From Porphyromonadaceae bacterium UBA2720 (GTDB taxonomy: Bacteria; Bacteroidota; Bacteroidia; Bacteroidales; Muribaculaceae): a stretch of DNA of 18,964 nucleotides. The stretch covers positions 969 to 19,932 of the forward strand of contig DEKO01000144.1 in NCBI GenBank assembly GCA_002353885.1, in the 5' to 3' direction. Within the stretch, counting starts at the first letter, position 1. Every line of letters starts with the position of its first letter. The notes under the pieces are model-generated. The model made no database searches and was not told where the DNA came from. It was given only the letters and a program-made list of their open reading frames with translations. Below, in pieces: positions 6,911-14,039 of this stretch. The translations under genes were made by a program, and so were the position numbers.

Positions 6911-6952
6911 TTAGACCGAGAACATAAACAAAAAACCAAATCATAACGTATT

Positions 6953-7603
6953 ATGAACAAACAAATCACATTAGAGCAGGCCGTCGAGCGCGTACATGAC
7001 GGCATGACCATTATGTTCGGCGGATTCCTGGGCGTGGGAAGCGCTACACAAATCATCGACGCCATCGTTGAGAAGGGCGTGAAAGACCTCACCATCATCG
7101 CTAATGACACGGCATACGACGAGGTGGCACACGGCAAACTGGTGACCAACCACCAGGTCAAGAAGGCCATCGTGTCGCACACCGGAACCAACAAGCAGAC
7201 AGCACTGCAGAAGAACGAGGGCACCCTCATCGTTGAATATGTGCCACAGGGTACACTGGCCGAGCGCATCCGCGCCTATGGCGCAGGACTGGGTGGCGTG
7301 CTCACCCCCACCGGACTGGGCACCATCATGGCCGACGGCAAAGACATCATCACCGTCGATGGCAAGGAATACTTGCTCGAGAAGCCGCTGAAGGCCGACA
7401 TCGCCTTCTTGCGCGCCAACATCGTCGACGAGTTTGGCAACATGGTGTTCCTGGGAACAACCAACAACTTCAACCCGCTGATGGCAACCGCAGCCGACTA
7501 TGTCGTGGTCGAGGCCGAGAAACTGGTGCCCGTGGGCGAGATCAAGCCTGAGTGCGTGCATGCATCGGGCATCTATGTCGATGCAATCTATGTTGAGAAG
7601 TAA
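6953..7603 (+). CDS. atoD: Acetoacetate/butyrate CoA-transferase, alpha subunit
   Basis: This 216-residue protein has the family I CoA-transferase A-subunit features: GGFLGVG at 23-29 (the glycine-rich oxyanion and CoA site region), an internal TGLGT segment, KADIAFLRANIVDEFGN, and a C-terminal GIYVDAIY ending typical of SCOT/AtoD alpha chains. With a beta subunit it moves CoA between acetoacetate and butyryl-CoA, the step that joins the two halves of lysine fermentation. The alpha chain does not carry the catalytic glutamate, which sits in the beta chain. No beta-subunit gene is visible in the window, which is unusual. It is the first gene of the operon, 13 bases before kal. Confidence 0.93.
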   Translation: MNKQITLEQAVERVHDGMTIMFGGFLGVGSATQIIDAIVEKGVKDLTIIANDTAYDEVAHGKLVTNHQVKKAIVSHTGTNKQTALQKNEGTLIVEYVPQGTLAERIRAYGAGLGGVLTPTGLGTIMADGKDIITVDGKEYLLEKPLKADIAFLRANIVDEFGNMVFLGTTNNFNPLMATAADYVVVEAEKLVPVGEIKPECVHASGIYVDAIYVEK

Positions 7604-7616
7604 ACCTTTTTAGACT

Positions 7617-8003
7617 ATGGAGTACAGAACAAAAATCAGACTGCGCATGAGCGCAAAGGATGCCCACTACGGAGGCAACCTGGTGGATGGCGCACACATG
7701 GTGCACCTGTTTGGCGACGTGGCCACAGAGTTATTGATTATGCGTGACGGTGACGAGGGATTGTTCCGCGCCTACGACAACATCGACTTCCTGGCTCCGG
7801 TCTATGCCGGTGACTTCATCGAGGCCGAGGGATGGATCGACAAGGAAGGCAACACCTCGCGCCACATGCAGTTTGAGGCACGCAAGGTGGCCATCTCGCG
7901 TCCCGACATCTCGCCCTCGGCAGCCGATGAGCTCGATGAGCCCATCGTCGTGTGCCGCGCATCGGGCACCTGTGTCACCCCTAAAGAGTGCCAACGCAAA
8001 TAA
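7617..8003 (+). CDS. kal: 3-aminobutyryl-CoA ammonia lyase
   Basis: This 128-residue hotdog-fold protein, of the usual size for Kal, has the conserved start RMSAKDAHYGGNLVDGA (about 10-26) followed by VHLFGDVATELLI and the FLAPVYAGDFIEAEG strand region (58-72). Kal removes ammonia from 3-aminobutyryl-CoA to give crotonyl-CoA in lysine fermentation. It lies 13 bases after atoD and 12 bases before kce, a standard neighbourhood for this enzyme, and the identification leans on both sequence and context. Confidence 0.93.
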   Translation: MEYRTKIRLRMSAKDAHYGGNLVDGAHMVHLFGDVATELLIMRDGDEGLFRAYDNIDFLAPVYAGDFIEAEGWIDKEGNTSRHMQFEARKVAISRPDISPSAADELDEPIVVCRASGTCVTPKECQRK

Positions 8004-8015
8004 TTAGCTACTATT

Positions 8016-8849
8016 ATGGATAAACTGATTATCACCGCCGCCATTTGCGGCGCCGAGGTCACCAAGGAGCAGAACCCCAATGTGCCCTATACCGTCGAAG
8101 AGATTGTTCGCGAGGCCAAGTCGGCAGTTGATGCCGGCGCAGCCATCGTCCACCTGCACGTCCGCTGGGACGACGGCACACCCACACAGGACCGTGGCCG
8201 CTTCCAGGAGTGCGAAGAGGCCATCCTCAAGGTGTGCCCTGATGTGATCCTCATTCCGTCGACAGGCGGAGCTGTGGGCATGACACCCGACGAGCGTCTG
8301 CAGTCGACCGACACCACCCCGCTGCCCGAGATGGCAACACTGGACTGCGGCACATGCAACTTTGGCGACGAAATCTTTGACAACACCATGCCCACCATGC
8401 GCGCCTTCGGCAAGCGAATGATGGAACGTGGCATCAAACCCGAGTATGAGTGCTTCGAGATGGGACACCTCGACACCATCCTCAACATGGCACGCAAGGG
8501 CCAGGTGCCCGGCGACCCCATGCAGTTCAACTTTGTGCTGGGCGTACCTGGCTGCACTCCGGCCACAGTGGCCAACCTGTGCTGGCTGGTCAACGGCATC
8601 CCCGCCGGATCGACCTGGACCGTCACCGGCGTGGGCCGTCATGCATTCCCCATGGCAGCTGCAGCCATCGCCATGGGCGGCAACGTGCGTGTGGGCTTTG
8701 AGGACAACCTCTATCTGTCAAAGGGTGTACTGGCCAAGAGCAACGGCGAGCTCGTCGAGAAGGTCGTCCGCCTGGCCAAGGAACTGGGTCGCCCCATCGC
8801 CACCAGCGACGAGGCACGCGAGATCCTGGGCCTGAAGCCTCGCAAGTGA
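8016..8849 (+). CDS. kce: 3-keto-5-aminohexanoate cleavage enzyme
   Basis: This 277-residue TIM-barrel protein belongs to the BKACE (DUF849) family. The zinc-binding pair is seen in VHLHVRWDDGTP (His46 and His48), and a Glu in RVGFEDNLY (Glu229) is the expected third ligand. The enzyme condenses 5-amino-3-oxohexanoate with acetyl-CoA and cleaves it to acetoacetate and 3-aminobutyryl-CoA. Length and start (MDKLIITAAICGAE) are typical. The product feeds Kal, encoded just upstream, and the acetoacetate feeds AtoD/AtoA. A 96-base, CTAG-rich gap separates it from kdd. Confidence 0.95.
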   Translation: MDKLIITAAICGAEVTKEQNPNVPYTVEEIVREAKSAVDAGAAIVHLHVRWDDGTPTQDRGRFQECEEAILKVCPDVILIPSTGGAVGMTPDERLQSTDTTPLPEMATLDCGTCNFGDEIFDNTMPTMRAFGKRMMERGIKPEYECFEMGHLDTILNMARKGQVPGDPMQFNFVLGVPGCTPATVANLCWLVNGIPAGSTWTVTGVGRHAFPMAAAAIAMGGNVRVGFEDNLYLSKGVLAKSNGELVEKVVRLAKELGRPIATSDEAREILGLKPRK

Positions 8850-8857
8850 CCTCAAGT

Positions 8858-8904
8858 GCTCTAGCACATATCTAGAGCCTCTAGGCATTCTAGAATTTCT
8901 AGAA
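8858..8904. repeat. CTAG-rich inverted repeats upstream of kdd
   Basis: GCTCTAG (8858-8864) and CTAGAGC (8872-8878) form a 7-bp inverted repeat. Ten bases on, TTCTAGAA-T-TTCTAGAA (8888-8904) forms a dyad with 8-bp arms around a single central base. Five CTAG tetramers occur in under 50 bases, although CTAG is generally uncommon in bacterial DNA. It lies in the kce-kdd spacer and could be an operator, processing site or spent repeat. Confidence 0.7.
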
Positions 8905-8945
8905 AAACAATAACTATAATAACTTTAAAAAAATATCAGACTACA

Positions 8946-10019
8946 ATGCAAAAACATGGTAACCGTTTCGGCACGCACCGCGTGATCGAGCCCGTGGGCG
9001 TCCTGCCACAGCCCGCCAACAAGTTGGACAACAACATGGACGAGATCTATGACAACGAGATCCTGATCGACGTTCAGACCCTGAACATCGACTCGGCTTC
9101 GTTCACCGACATCCACAACTATGCCAAGTCGCAGGCCAAGAACCCCAACGACGAAGCTGAGGTGATGGAGGAGATCAAGAAGGAGATGCTGCTCAACGTC
9201 GAGCTCCAGGGCAAGCACCGCAACCGCCGCACCGGCTCGGGAGGCATGCTGCTGGGCACCGTCGAGAAGATTGGCGACGCACTCAAGGGCAAAATCGACC
9301 TCAAGGAGGGCGACCGCATCGCTACGCTCGTGTCGCTGTCGCTGACCCCGCTGCGCATCGACGAGATTCTCAACATCAAGGCCGATGTCGACCAAGTCGA
9401 CATCAAGGGTAAGGCCATCCTGTTTGAGAGCGGCATCTATGCCAAGATTCCCGCTGACATGCCCGAGAAGCTAGCCCTGAGCGCACTCGATGTGGCCGGT
9501 GCTCCTGCACAGACCGCCAAGTTGTGCCAGTATGGCCAGAATGTGGTCATCCTGGGTGCAGGTGGCAAGAGCGGCATGCTCTGCTGCTACGAGGCAAAGA
9601 AGCGCGTCGGTGTGACCGGCAAGGTCATCGGTCTGGCCAACAGCCCCCGTTCGACCCAGCGCATCAAGGACCTGGGCTTCTGCGACGTGGTCGAGAGCGT
9701 GGCTGGCATGACTCCTGTGCAGGTCTATGAACTCATCTACAAGCTCACCGACGGCAAGATGGCCGACACCACCATCAACTGCGTCAACGTGCCCGACTGC
9801 GAGATGACCGCTGTGCTGTGCACCAAGGACGACGGTGTGGTCTACTTCTTCTCGATGGCCACCAGCTTCACCAAGGCTGCTCTGGGTGCCGAGGGCATCG
9901 GCGCCGACGTCAACATGATCATCGGCAACGGCTACACCAAGGGACATGCCGAGTTCACCCTGCAAGAGCTGCGCGAGTGCCCCGAGCTGCGCAAGATCTT
10001 TGAGGAACTCTACGCTTAA
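8946..10019 (+). CDS. kdd: L-erythro-3,5-diaminohexanoate dehydrogenase
   Basis: This 357-residue protein is of the typical Kdd length. The N-terminal half carries the family start GNRFGTHRVIEPVGVLPQ and a GSGGMLLGTV segment. The second half is a Rossmann domain with the dinucleotide loop VVILGAGGKSG (about 199-209). The enzyme oxidatively deaminates 3,5-diaminohexanoate to 5-amino-3-oxohexanoate with NAD(P). It is preceded by a 96-base gap that holds CTAG repeats and an A-rich start region, and followed by the octamer repeats before kamA. No frameshift or missing motif is seen. Confidence 0.95.
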   Translation: MQKHGNRFGTHRVIEPVGVLPQPANKLDNNMDEIYDNEILIDVQTLNIDSASFTDIHNYAKSQAKNPNDEAEVMEEIKKEMLLNVELQGKHRNRRTGSGGMLLGTVEKIGDALKGKIDLKEGDRIATLVSLSLTPLRIDEILNIKADVDQVDIKGKAILFESGIYAKIPADMPEKLALSALDVAGAPAQTAKLCQYGQNVVILGAGGKSGMLCCYEAKKRVGVTGKVIGLANSPRSTQRIKDLGFCDVVESVAGMTPVQVYELIYKLTDGKMADTTINCVNVPDCEMTAVLCTKDDGVVYFFSMATSFTKAALGAEGIGADVNMIIGNGYTKGHAEFTLQELRECPELRKIFEELYA

Positions 10020-10043
10020 TCAAGAAGTTAAGAAGTATGAGGG

Positions 10044-10111
10044 GTTAAGTAGTTAGGACAAAAAACTTTAACTACTTAACTACCTTTTACTACCTTTAAC
10101 TACTTAACTAC
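10044..10111. repeat. Inverted and direct TTAACTAC octamer array between kdd and kamA
   Basis: The spacer holds GTTAAGTAGTTA (10044-10055) and its exact complement TAACTACTTAAC (10069-10080), then a second copy of the latter (10097-10108). The right side is built of near-exact octamers TTAACTAC at 10068-10083 and 10096-10111, separated by degenerate copies. The RNA would form a 12-bp hairpin with a 13-base loop, with two right arms competing for one left arm. Confidence 0.85.
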
Positions 10112-10122
10112 TATTCAAAGAA

Positions 10123-11394
10123 ATGGCTGAATCTAGAAGAAAACAACTCTTTCCCGAAGTCACCGACCAGGAGTGGAACGACTGGAAGTGGCAGGTGAAA
10201 AACCGCATCGAAACGCTCGAAGAGCTTAAGAAATATGTGAGCCTCACTGCCGAGGAGGAAGAGGGCGTCAAGAAGACCCTCACCACCCTGCGCATGGCCA
10301 TCACACCCTACTATCTGAGCCTCATCAACCCCGATGACCCGCACGACCCCATCCGCCGTCAGTGCATCCCCACCGGACTGGAGACTCACCAGGCAGCAGC
10401 CGACCTACTCGACCCGCTGCACGAGGATGAAGACTCGCCCACGCCCGGACTGACACACCGCTATCCCGACCGTGTGCTCTTCCTCATCACCGACATGTGC
10501 TCGATGTATTGCCGTCACTGCACACGTCGCCGCTTTGCCGGACAGACCGACAACGAGTGTGGACCCGATCGCATCGAGAAGGCTCTCGAGTATATCGAGA
10601 AGACCGAGTGCGTGCGCGACGTGCTGCTCTCGGGCGGTGACGCCCTGATGGTCAGCGACAAGCGATTGGAGTATATCATCTCGCGCCTGCGCGCCATCCC
10701 ACATGTCGAAATCATCCGTCTGGGCACTCGCACACCCGTTGTGTGCCCGCAGCGCGTCACACCCGAGTTGTGCGCCATGCTCAAGAAGTATCACCCCGTG
10801 TGGCTCAACACCCACTTCAACCATCCCAACGAGGTGACCGCCGAGTCGCGCCGTGCATGCGAAATGTTGGCCGACGCTGGTGTGCCCCTGGGCAACCAGA
10901 GCGTGCTGTTGCGCGGTGTCAACGACTGCGTCCATGTGATGAAGCACCTGGTGCACGAGTTGGTCAAGATGCGCGTACGCCCCTACTACATCTATCAGTG
11001 CGACCTGTCGATGGGTCTGGAGCACTTCCGCACACCCGTGTCGAAGGGCATCGAGATCATCGAGGGCCTGCGCGGACACACCTCGGGCTATTGCATCCCC
11101 ACATTTGTGGTCGATGCACCGGGCGGCGGTGGCAAGACACCGGTCATGCCACAGTACGTCATCTCGCAAGCTCCGGGCAAGGTCGTGTTGCGCAACTTCG
11201 AGGGCGTCATCACCACCTATACCGAGCCCACCGAGTATCACAGCGAGTGCAACTGCCCCGAGTGCCAGGCTGCACGCAAGCAGAAGGAAGTTGCTGCCGA
11301 CAAGGCCGTGGATGGTGTGATCTCGCTGCTTGAGGGCGAGCGCATGAACATCGAGCCTAAGGCGCTGAAGCGTCACGAGCGCAACGCACATTAA
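10123..11394 (+). CDS. kamA: Lysine 2,3-aminomutase (radical SAM, PLP)
   Basis: This 423-residue protein has the radical-SAM cluster motif CSMYCRHC (Cys126, Cys130, Cys133). The PLP lysine is Lys338 in PGGGGK. Asp294 (YQCDLS) and Asp331 (VVDAPG) match the two aspartates that hold the lysine side chain in the clostridial enzyme. The zinc cysteines Cys269, Cys376, Cys378 and Cys381 are also present. Every one of these is offset by +1 from the Clostridium subterminale numbering as I remember it, so this should be a true lysine 2,3-aminomutase and not an EpmB-type protein. It converts L-lysine to L-beta-lysine, the first step of the pathway. It is framed on both sides by octamer inverted repeats. 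Confidence 0.97.
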   Translation: MAESRRKQLFPEVTDQEWNDWKWQVKNRIETLEELKKYVSLTAEEEEGVKKTLTTLRMAITPYYLSLINPDDPHDPIRRQCIPTGLETHQAAADLLDPLHEDEDSPTPGLTHRYPDRVLFLITDMCSMYCRHCTRRRFAGQTDNECGPDRIEKALEYIEKTECVRDVLLSGGDALMVSDKRLEYIISRLRAIPHVEIIRLGTRTPVVCPQRVTPELCAMLKKYHPVWLNTHFNHPNEVTAESRRACEMLADAGVPLGNQSVLLRGVNDCVHVMKHLVHELVKMRVRPYYIYQCDLSMGLEHFRTPVSKGIEIIEGLRGHTSGYCIPTFVVDAPGGGGKTPVMPQYVISQAPGKVVLRNFEGVITTYTEPTEYHSECNCPECQAARKQKEVAADKAVDGVISLLEGERMNIEPKALKRHERNAH

Positions 11395-11415
11395 ATCGAG
11401 AAGTTAAACAGTTAA

Positions 11416-11508
11416 GGAAGTTAAGTAGTTATGTACTGACGCGGCCTGCCGCGTCAACAACCCGGAGGGTATCATCTTAACTACTTAACTTCCTAACTAC
11501 TTAACTAC
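11416..11508. repeat. Long inverted repeat with octamer array between kamA and kamB
   Basis: GGAAGTTAAGTAGTTA (11416-11431) is exactly complementary to 11478-11493. The right side is four octamers, TTAACTAC, TTAACTTC, CTAACTAC and TTAACTAC (11477-11508). Inside the loop is a perfect GC-rich hairpin, TGACGCGG-CCTG-CCGCGTCA (11437-11456), followed by CCCGGAGGG. The words are those seen in the kdd-kamA spacer. In RNA this would be a nested hairpin in the middle of the operon with no T-run after it. Confidence 0.88.
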
Positions 11509-11517
11509 TGGTAAAGA

Positions 11518-12540
11518 ATGCCATTCATTGATGACATATTACGCTACCAGAGCCTCTCAATTGTCGGGCTGGAGAAGAATACCGGCAAGACCGAGTGCCT
11601 GAAATATGTGCTCGAGCGGCTACCGCTCGAGCACAAACGTATTGCCGTCACCTCAATCGGCATCGATGGCGAGACCACCGACCAGGTGACACGCACTCAG
11701 AAGCCCGAAATCACTCTGCGACCCGGCATGTACTTTGGTACCAGCGAGATGCACTACCGACAGCGGCGGCTGGTGAGCGAACTCATCGATGTGAGCGACA
11801 TCAGCACCTCGCTGGGACGCGTGGTCACGGCCCGTGCACTGACCGCCGGCAAAATTCTCCTGTCGGGACCATCGTCGGGGCCTGCACTGCGCCACTGGAT
11901 GGGAGACATGAAGCGCCTGGGCATCGACCTAGTCATCATCGATGGCGCACTGTCGCGACTCAGCTCGGCCTCACCCGCCGTGAGCCAGTCGATGATTCTC
12001 GCCACAGGCGCAGCCTACTCGGCTAACATGACAACACTGATCAACAAAACAGCATTTGTCGTCGAACTCATCAACCTGCCACTGACCGACGAGGATACCC
12101 TTGCACGGCTCGACCCCATCGACAAGGGCGTGTGGACCATCGACCGCGACGGAACACTGCGCGAACTCAACGGGGTGACCGCGCTGTCGCAGGACTTGCG
12201 CTTCGAGGGCATGGAGCAGTGCCAGACCATCTATGTAGCCGGAGCACTAGTCGATGGCTTTGTCGAGAAACTACGCAAAAATCGAGCGCTGCGACAAGTC
12301 GAACTCGTGGTGCGTGACTTCACCAAGGTCTTTGCCACACCGCAACAAATACACCTATTAAATAAAGTGGGCATTCGCATGACTGTGCTGCAGCGCAGCC
12401 ACCTCATTGCCGTCACAGTCAATCCCACTTCGCCCAGCGGATATGTCCTCGACTCCCAACAGCTGTGCTCGCGCCTGAGCCAGGCCATCAACCTCCCCGT
12501 CTACGACCTGCTAGCCATGCAAGCTACAATCCGCGGTTAA
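11518..12540 (+). CDS. kamB: Lysine 5,6-aminomutase reactivase subunit KamB-like
   Basis: This 340-residue protein sits between kamA and the MutS-like kamC, its usual place in lysine-fermentation loci. Near the N terminus, VGLEKNTGKTECL (about 16-28) looks like a P-loop ending in GKT, but the spacing is G-x5-GKT instead of G-x4-GKT. A LVIIDGALSRLSS segment at about 137-149 could serve as the acidic Walker B-like strand. As I recall, this family is named the KamB subunit of the factor that restores damaged lysine 5,6-aminomutase. The assignment rests mostly on position and that P-loop. The 15-base gap to kamC suggests coupled expression. Confidence 0.8.
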   Translation: MPFIDDILRYQSLSIVGLEKNTGKTECLKYVLERLPLEHKRIAVTSIGIDGETTDQVTRTQKPEITLRPGMYFGTSEMHYRQRRLVSELIDVSDISTSLGRVVTARALTAGKILLSGPSSGPALRHWMGDMKRLGIDLVIIDGALSRLSSASPAVSQSMILATGAAYSANMTTLINKTAFVVELINLPLTDEDTLARLDPIDKGVWTIDRDGTLRELNGVTALSQDLRFEGMEQCQTIYVAGALVDGFVEKLRKNRALRQVELVVRDFTKVFATPQQIHLLNKVGIRMTVLQRSHLIAVTVNPTSPSGYVLDSQQLCSRLSQAINLPVYDLLAMQATIRG

Positions 12541-12555
12541 CAAAAAATTCAAATC

Positions 12556-13893
12556 ATGCAACTGAAGAATGTCATTGACTCGCCTTGTGGACTGAGATAT
12601 GTGCTCGACCAGTTGGAACTGCAGTCGGGCTATGCGCGCCGGTGGATGCTTGATCAGCACATGATGACCCACGCAAGCGACATCCAAGCGGCTTATGCCG
12701 AGCTGAAACATTTTGACCACCTGCTCGACAACATCGACAACACCCGGCTCAACACCCTACGATTCAAGCTGCAGGCACTGAAGGACATACGCACCACCAT
12801 CGGCAACCTGGCCCACCATGCCACACTCGACGACATTGAGCTGTTTGAGGTGAAGCATCTGGCCATCTTGTCGACCGACGTGGCACGCCTGATGAGCGAG
12901 CAAGGCATGGCCGAAGTCATTCCCATTCCCGACCTAGGTCCGGTCATCAGCATCCTCGACCCCGACGGCATGAAGATTGCCACATTCTATGTCTACGACT
13001 CCTACTGCGCCGAGCTGCGCGAGTTGCGCGCACAGATGCGCCAACATCCCAACCAACAGGACGACCTGCTGCTACAAGCCAGTGAGCTAGAGGAGGACGT
13101 GCGCAACGACCTCAGCCGCCGGCTGCACCCCTGGGCAACAGCCATCGAGCAGGCACAGGTGGCCCTGGCGCGCATCGATGTCGACTTGGCTCGTGCGCAG
13201 CAGATGCGACAGATGGGCCTATGCTTCCCCACCCTGTCGGACGACGCGACATGCCACTATCACGGCATGTTCAACCCGCAGGTCAAGGACGCACTGGCCA
13301 GCCGAGGACGACAGTTCCAGCCTGTCGACATCGCATTTGGCCTGCAACCCACCCTCATCACAGGCGCCAACATGGGGGGCAAGACGGTCGTACTCAAGAC
13401 GTTGACCCTGTGTCAACTGCTGTTCCAATTCGGCATGGGCATCCCAGCCGCCAAGGCGCAGATGACCATCAAAGATGATGTATATTTTTGCATCGGAGAC
13501 GAACAGTCGGTCGAGCGAGGGCTGTCGTCGTTTGCCGCCGAGATGAAGAGCATCGACCAAGTCATACAGGCGTCACGCACCGACCGACGCATCCTTGCCC
13601 TCATCGACGAGCCGGCACGCACCACCAACCCCACCGAGGGAGCAGCCCTGGTCACTGCACTGCTGCAACTCATGCTAGACCGCCCTGTCAGCCTGGTCAT
13701 GACCACACACTATGACATCGAGCCGGGCCATGCACGTTGCCTCAGGGTCAAGGGATTCGAGGACGGGCAGATGGACTATAGTCTGGTCGAGGTGCAGCAC
13801 GGCCAGGTGCCACACGAGGCACTCAACATCGCACAGAGCCTGGGCATCGACCCCGAGTGGTTGGCACTGGCACGCAATTTGCTCAGCCATTAA
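12556..13893 (+). CDS. kamC: MutS-like ATPase, lysine 5,6-aminomutase reactivase KamC-like
   Basis: This 445-residue protein keeps the MutS core and ATPase parts but has no mismatch-recognition domain. Walker A is GANMGGKT at 270-277, the MutS dimer and signature region is SSFAAEMKSI at 324-333, Walker B is ILALIDEPARTTNPTEG at 346-362, and TTHY is at 383-386. In MutS the Walker B is followed by GRGT; here ART-TNPTEG replaces it. The length is far below the ~850 residues of true MutS. Placement inside the kam cluster points to the KamC reactivase role (ATP-driven removal or exchange of damaged cobalamin in KamDE) over DNA repair; that mechanism is inferred from analogous B12 enzyme reactivases. 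The stop codon lies in the loop of the operon's terminator. Confidence 0.87.
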   Translation: MQLKNVIDSPCGLRYVLDQLELQSGYARRWMLDQHMMTHASDIQAAYAELKHFDHLLDNIDNTRLNTLRFKLQALKDIRTTIGNLAHHATLDDIELFEVKHLAILSTDVARLMSEQGMAEVIPIPDLGPVISILDPDGMKIATFYVYDSYCAELRELRAQMRQHPNQQDDLLLQASELEEDVRNDLSRRLHPWATAIEQAQVALARIDVDLARAQQMRQMGLCFPTLSDDATCHYHGMFNPQVKDALASRGRQFQPVDIAFGLQPTLITGANMGGKTVVLKTLTLCQLLFQFGMGIPAAKAQMTIKDDVYFCIGDEQSVERGLSSFAAEMKSIDQVIQASRTDRRILALIDEPARTTNPTEGAALVTALLQLMLDRPVSLVMTTHYDIEPGHARCLRVKGFEDGQMDYSLVEVQHGQVPHEALNIAQSLGIDPEWLALARNLLSH

Positions 13894-13910
13894 ACGGCTG
13901 AGTATTTTTT
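13881..13910 (+). terminator. Rho-independent terminator overlapping the kamC stop
   Basis: CTCAGCC (13882-13888) and GGCTGAG (13896-13902) enclose the loop ATTAAAC, which contains the TAA stop (13891-13893). TATTTTTTG follows. The last codons of kamC therefore form the left arm. It ends the atoD-to-kamC transcript before the beta-helix gene. Confidence 0.88.
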
Positions 13911-13919
13911 GCTAGAAAA

Positions 13920-13951
13920 CTTGCAAAATTAAAAAATATTCGCTAATTTTG
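13920..13951 (+). promoter_or_regulatory. Promoter for the beta-helix gene
   Basis: CTTG at 13920-13923, 20 bases, then TAATTTTG at 13944-13951. The -7 box is perfect and the -33 box has three of four bases. Transcription would start near 13956, giving an 84-base leader to the ATG at 14040. It follows the kamC terminator directly, so this gene is a separate unit. Confidence 0.78.
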
Positions 13952-14039
13952 CCACCATCAAATTTAGCGGTATTTTTTGACCTTGAGCAAATCAATACCG
14001 CCTGTACACAAAACTATAATTTACTCTAAAACACTACTA

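Noticed and set aside
10123..11394. EpmB-type (EF-P) lysine aminomutase or glutamate 2,3-aminomutase
   Set aside because: The two substrate aspartates (Asp294, Asp331), the C-terminal zinc cysteines and the lysine-pathway neighbours all point to the catabolic lysine 2,3-aminomutase.
12556..13893. DNA mismatch repair protein MutS
   Set aside because: It is about half the length, lacks the mismatch-recognition part, and is embedded in the kam cluster. It fits KamC.
13977..14039. TTG start giving a 414-residue beta-helix protein
   Set aside because: The extra 21 residues precede a perfect signal peptide and would bury it. The ATG at 14040 is better.
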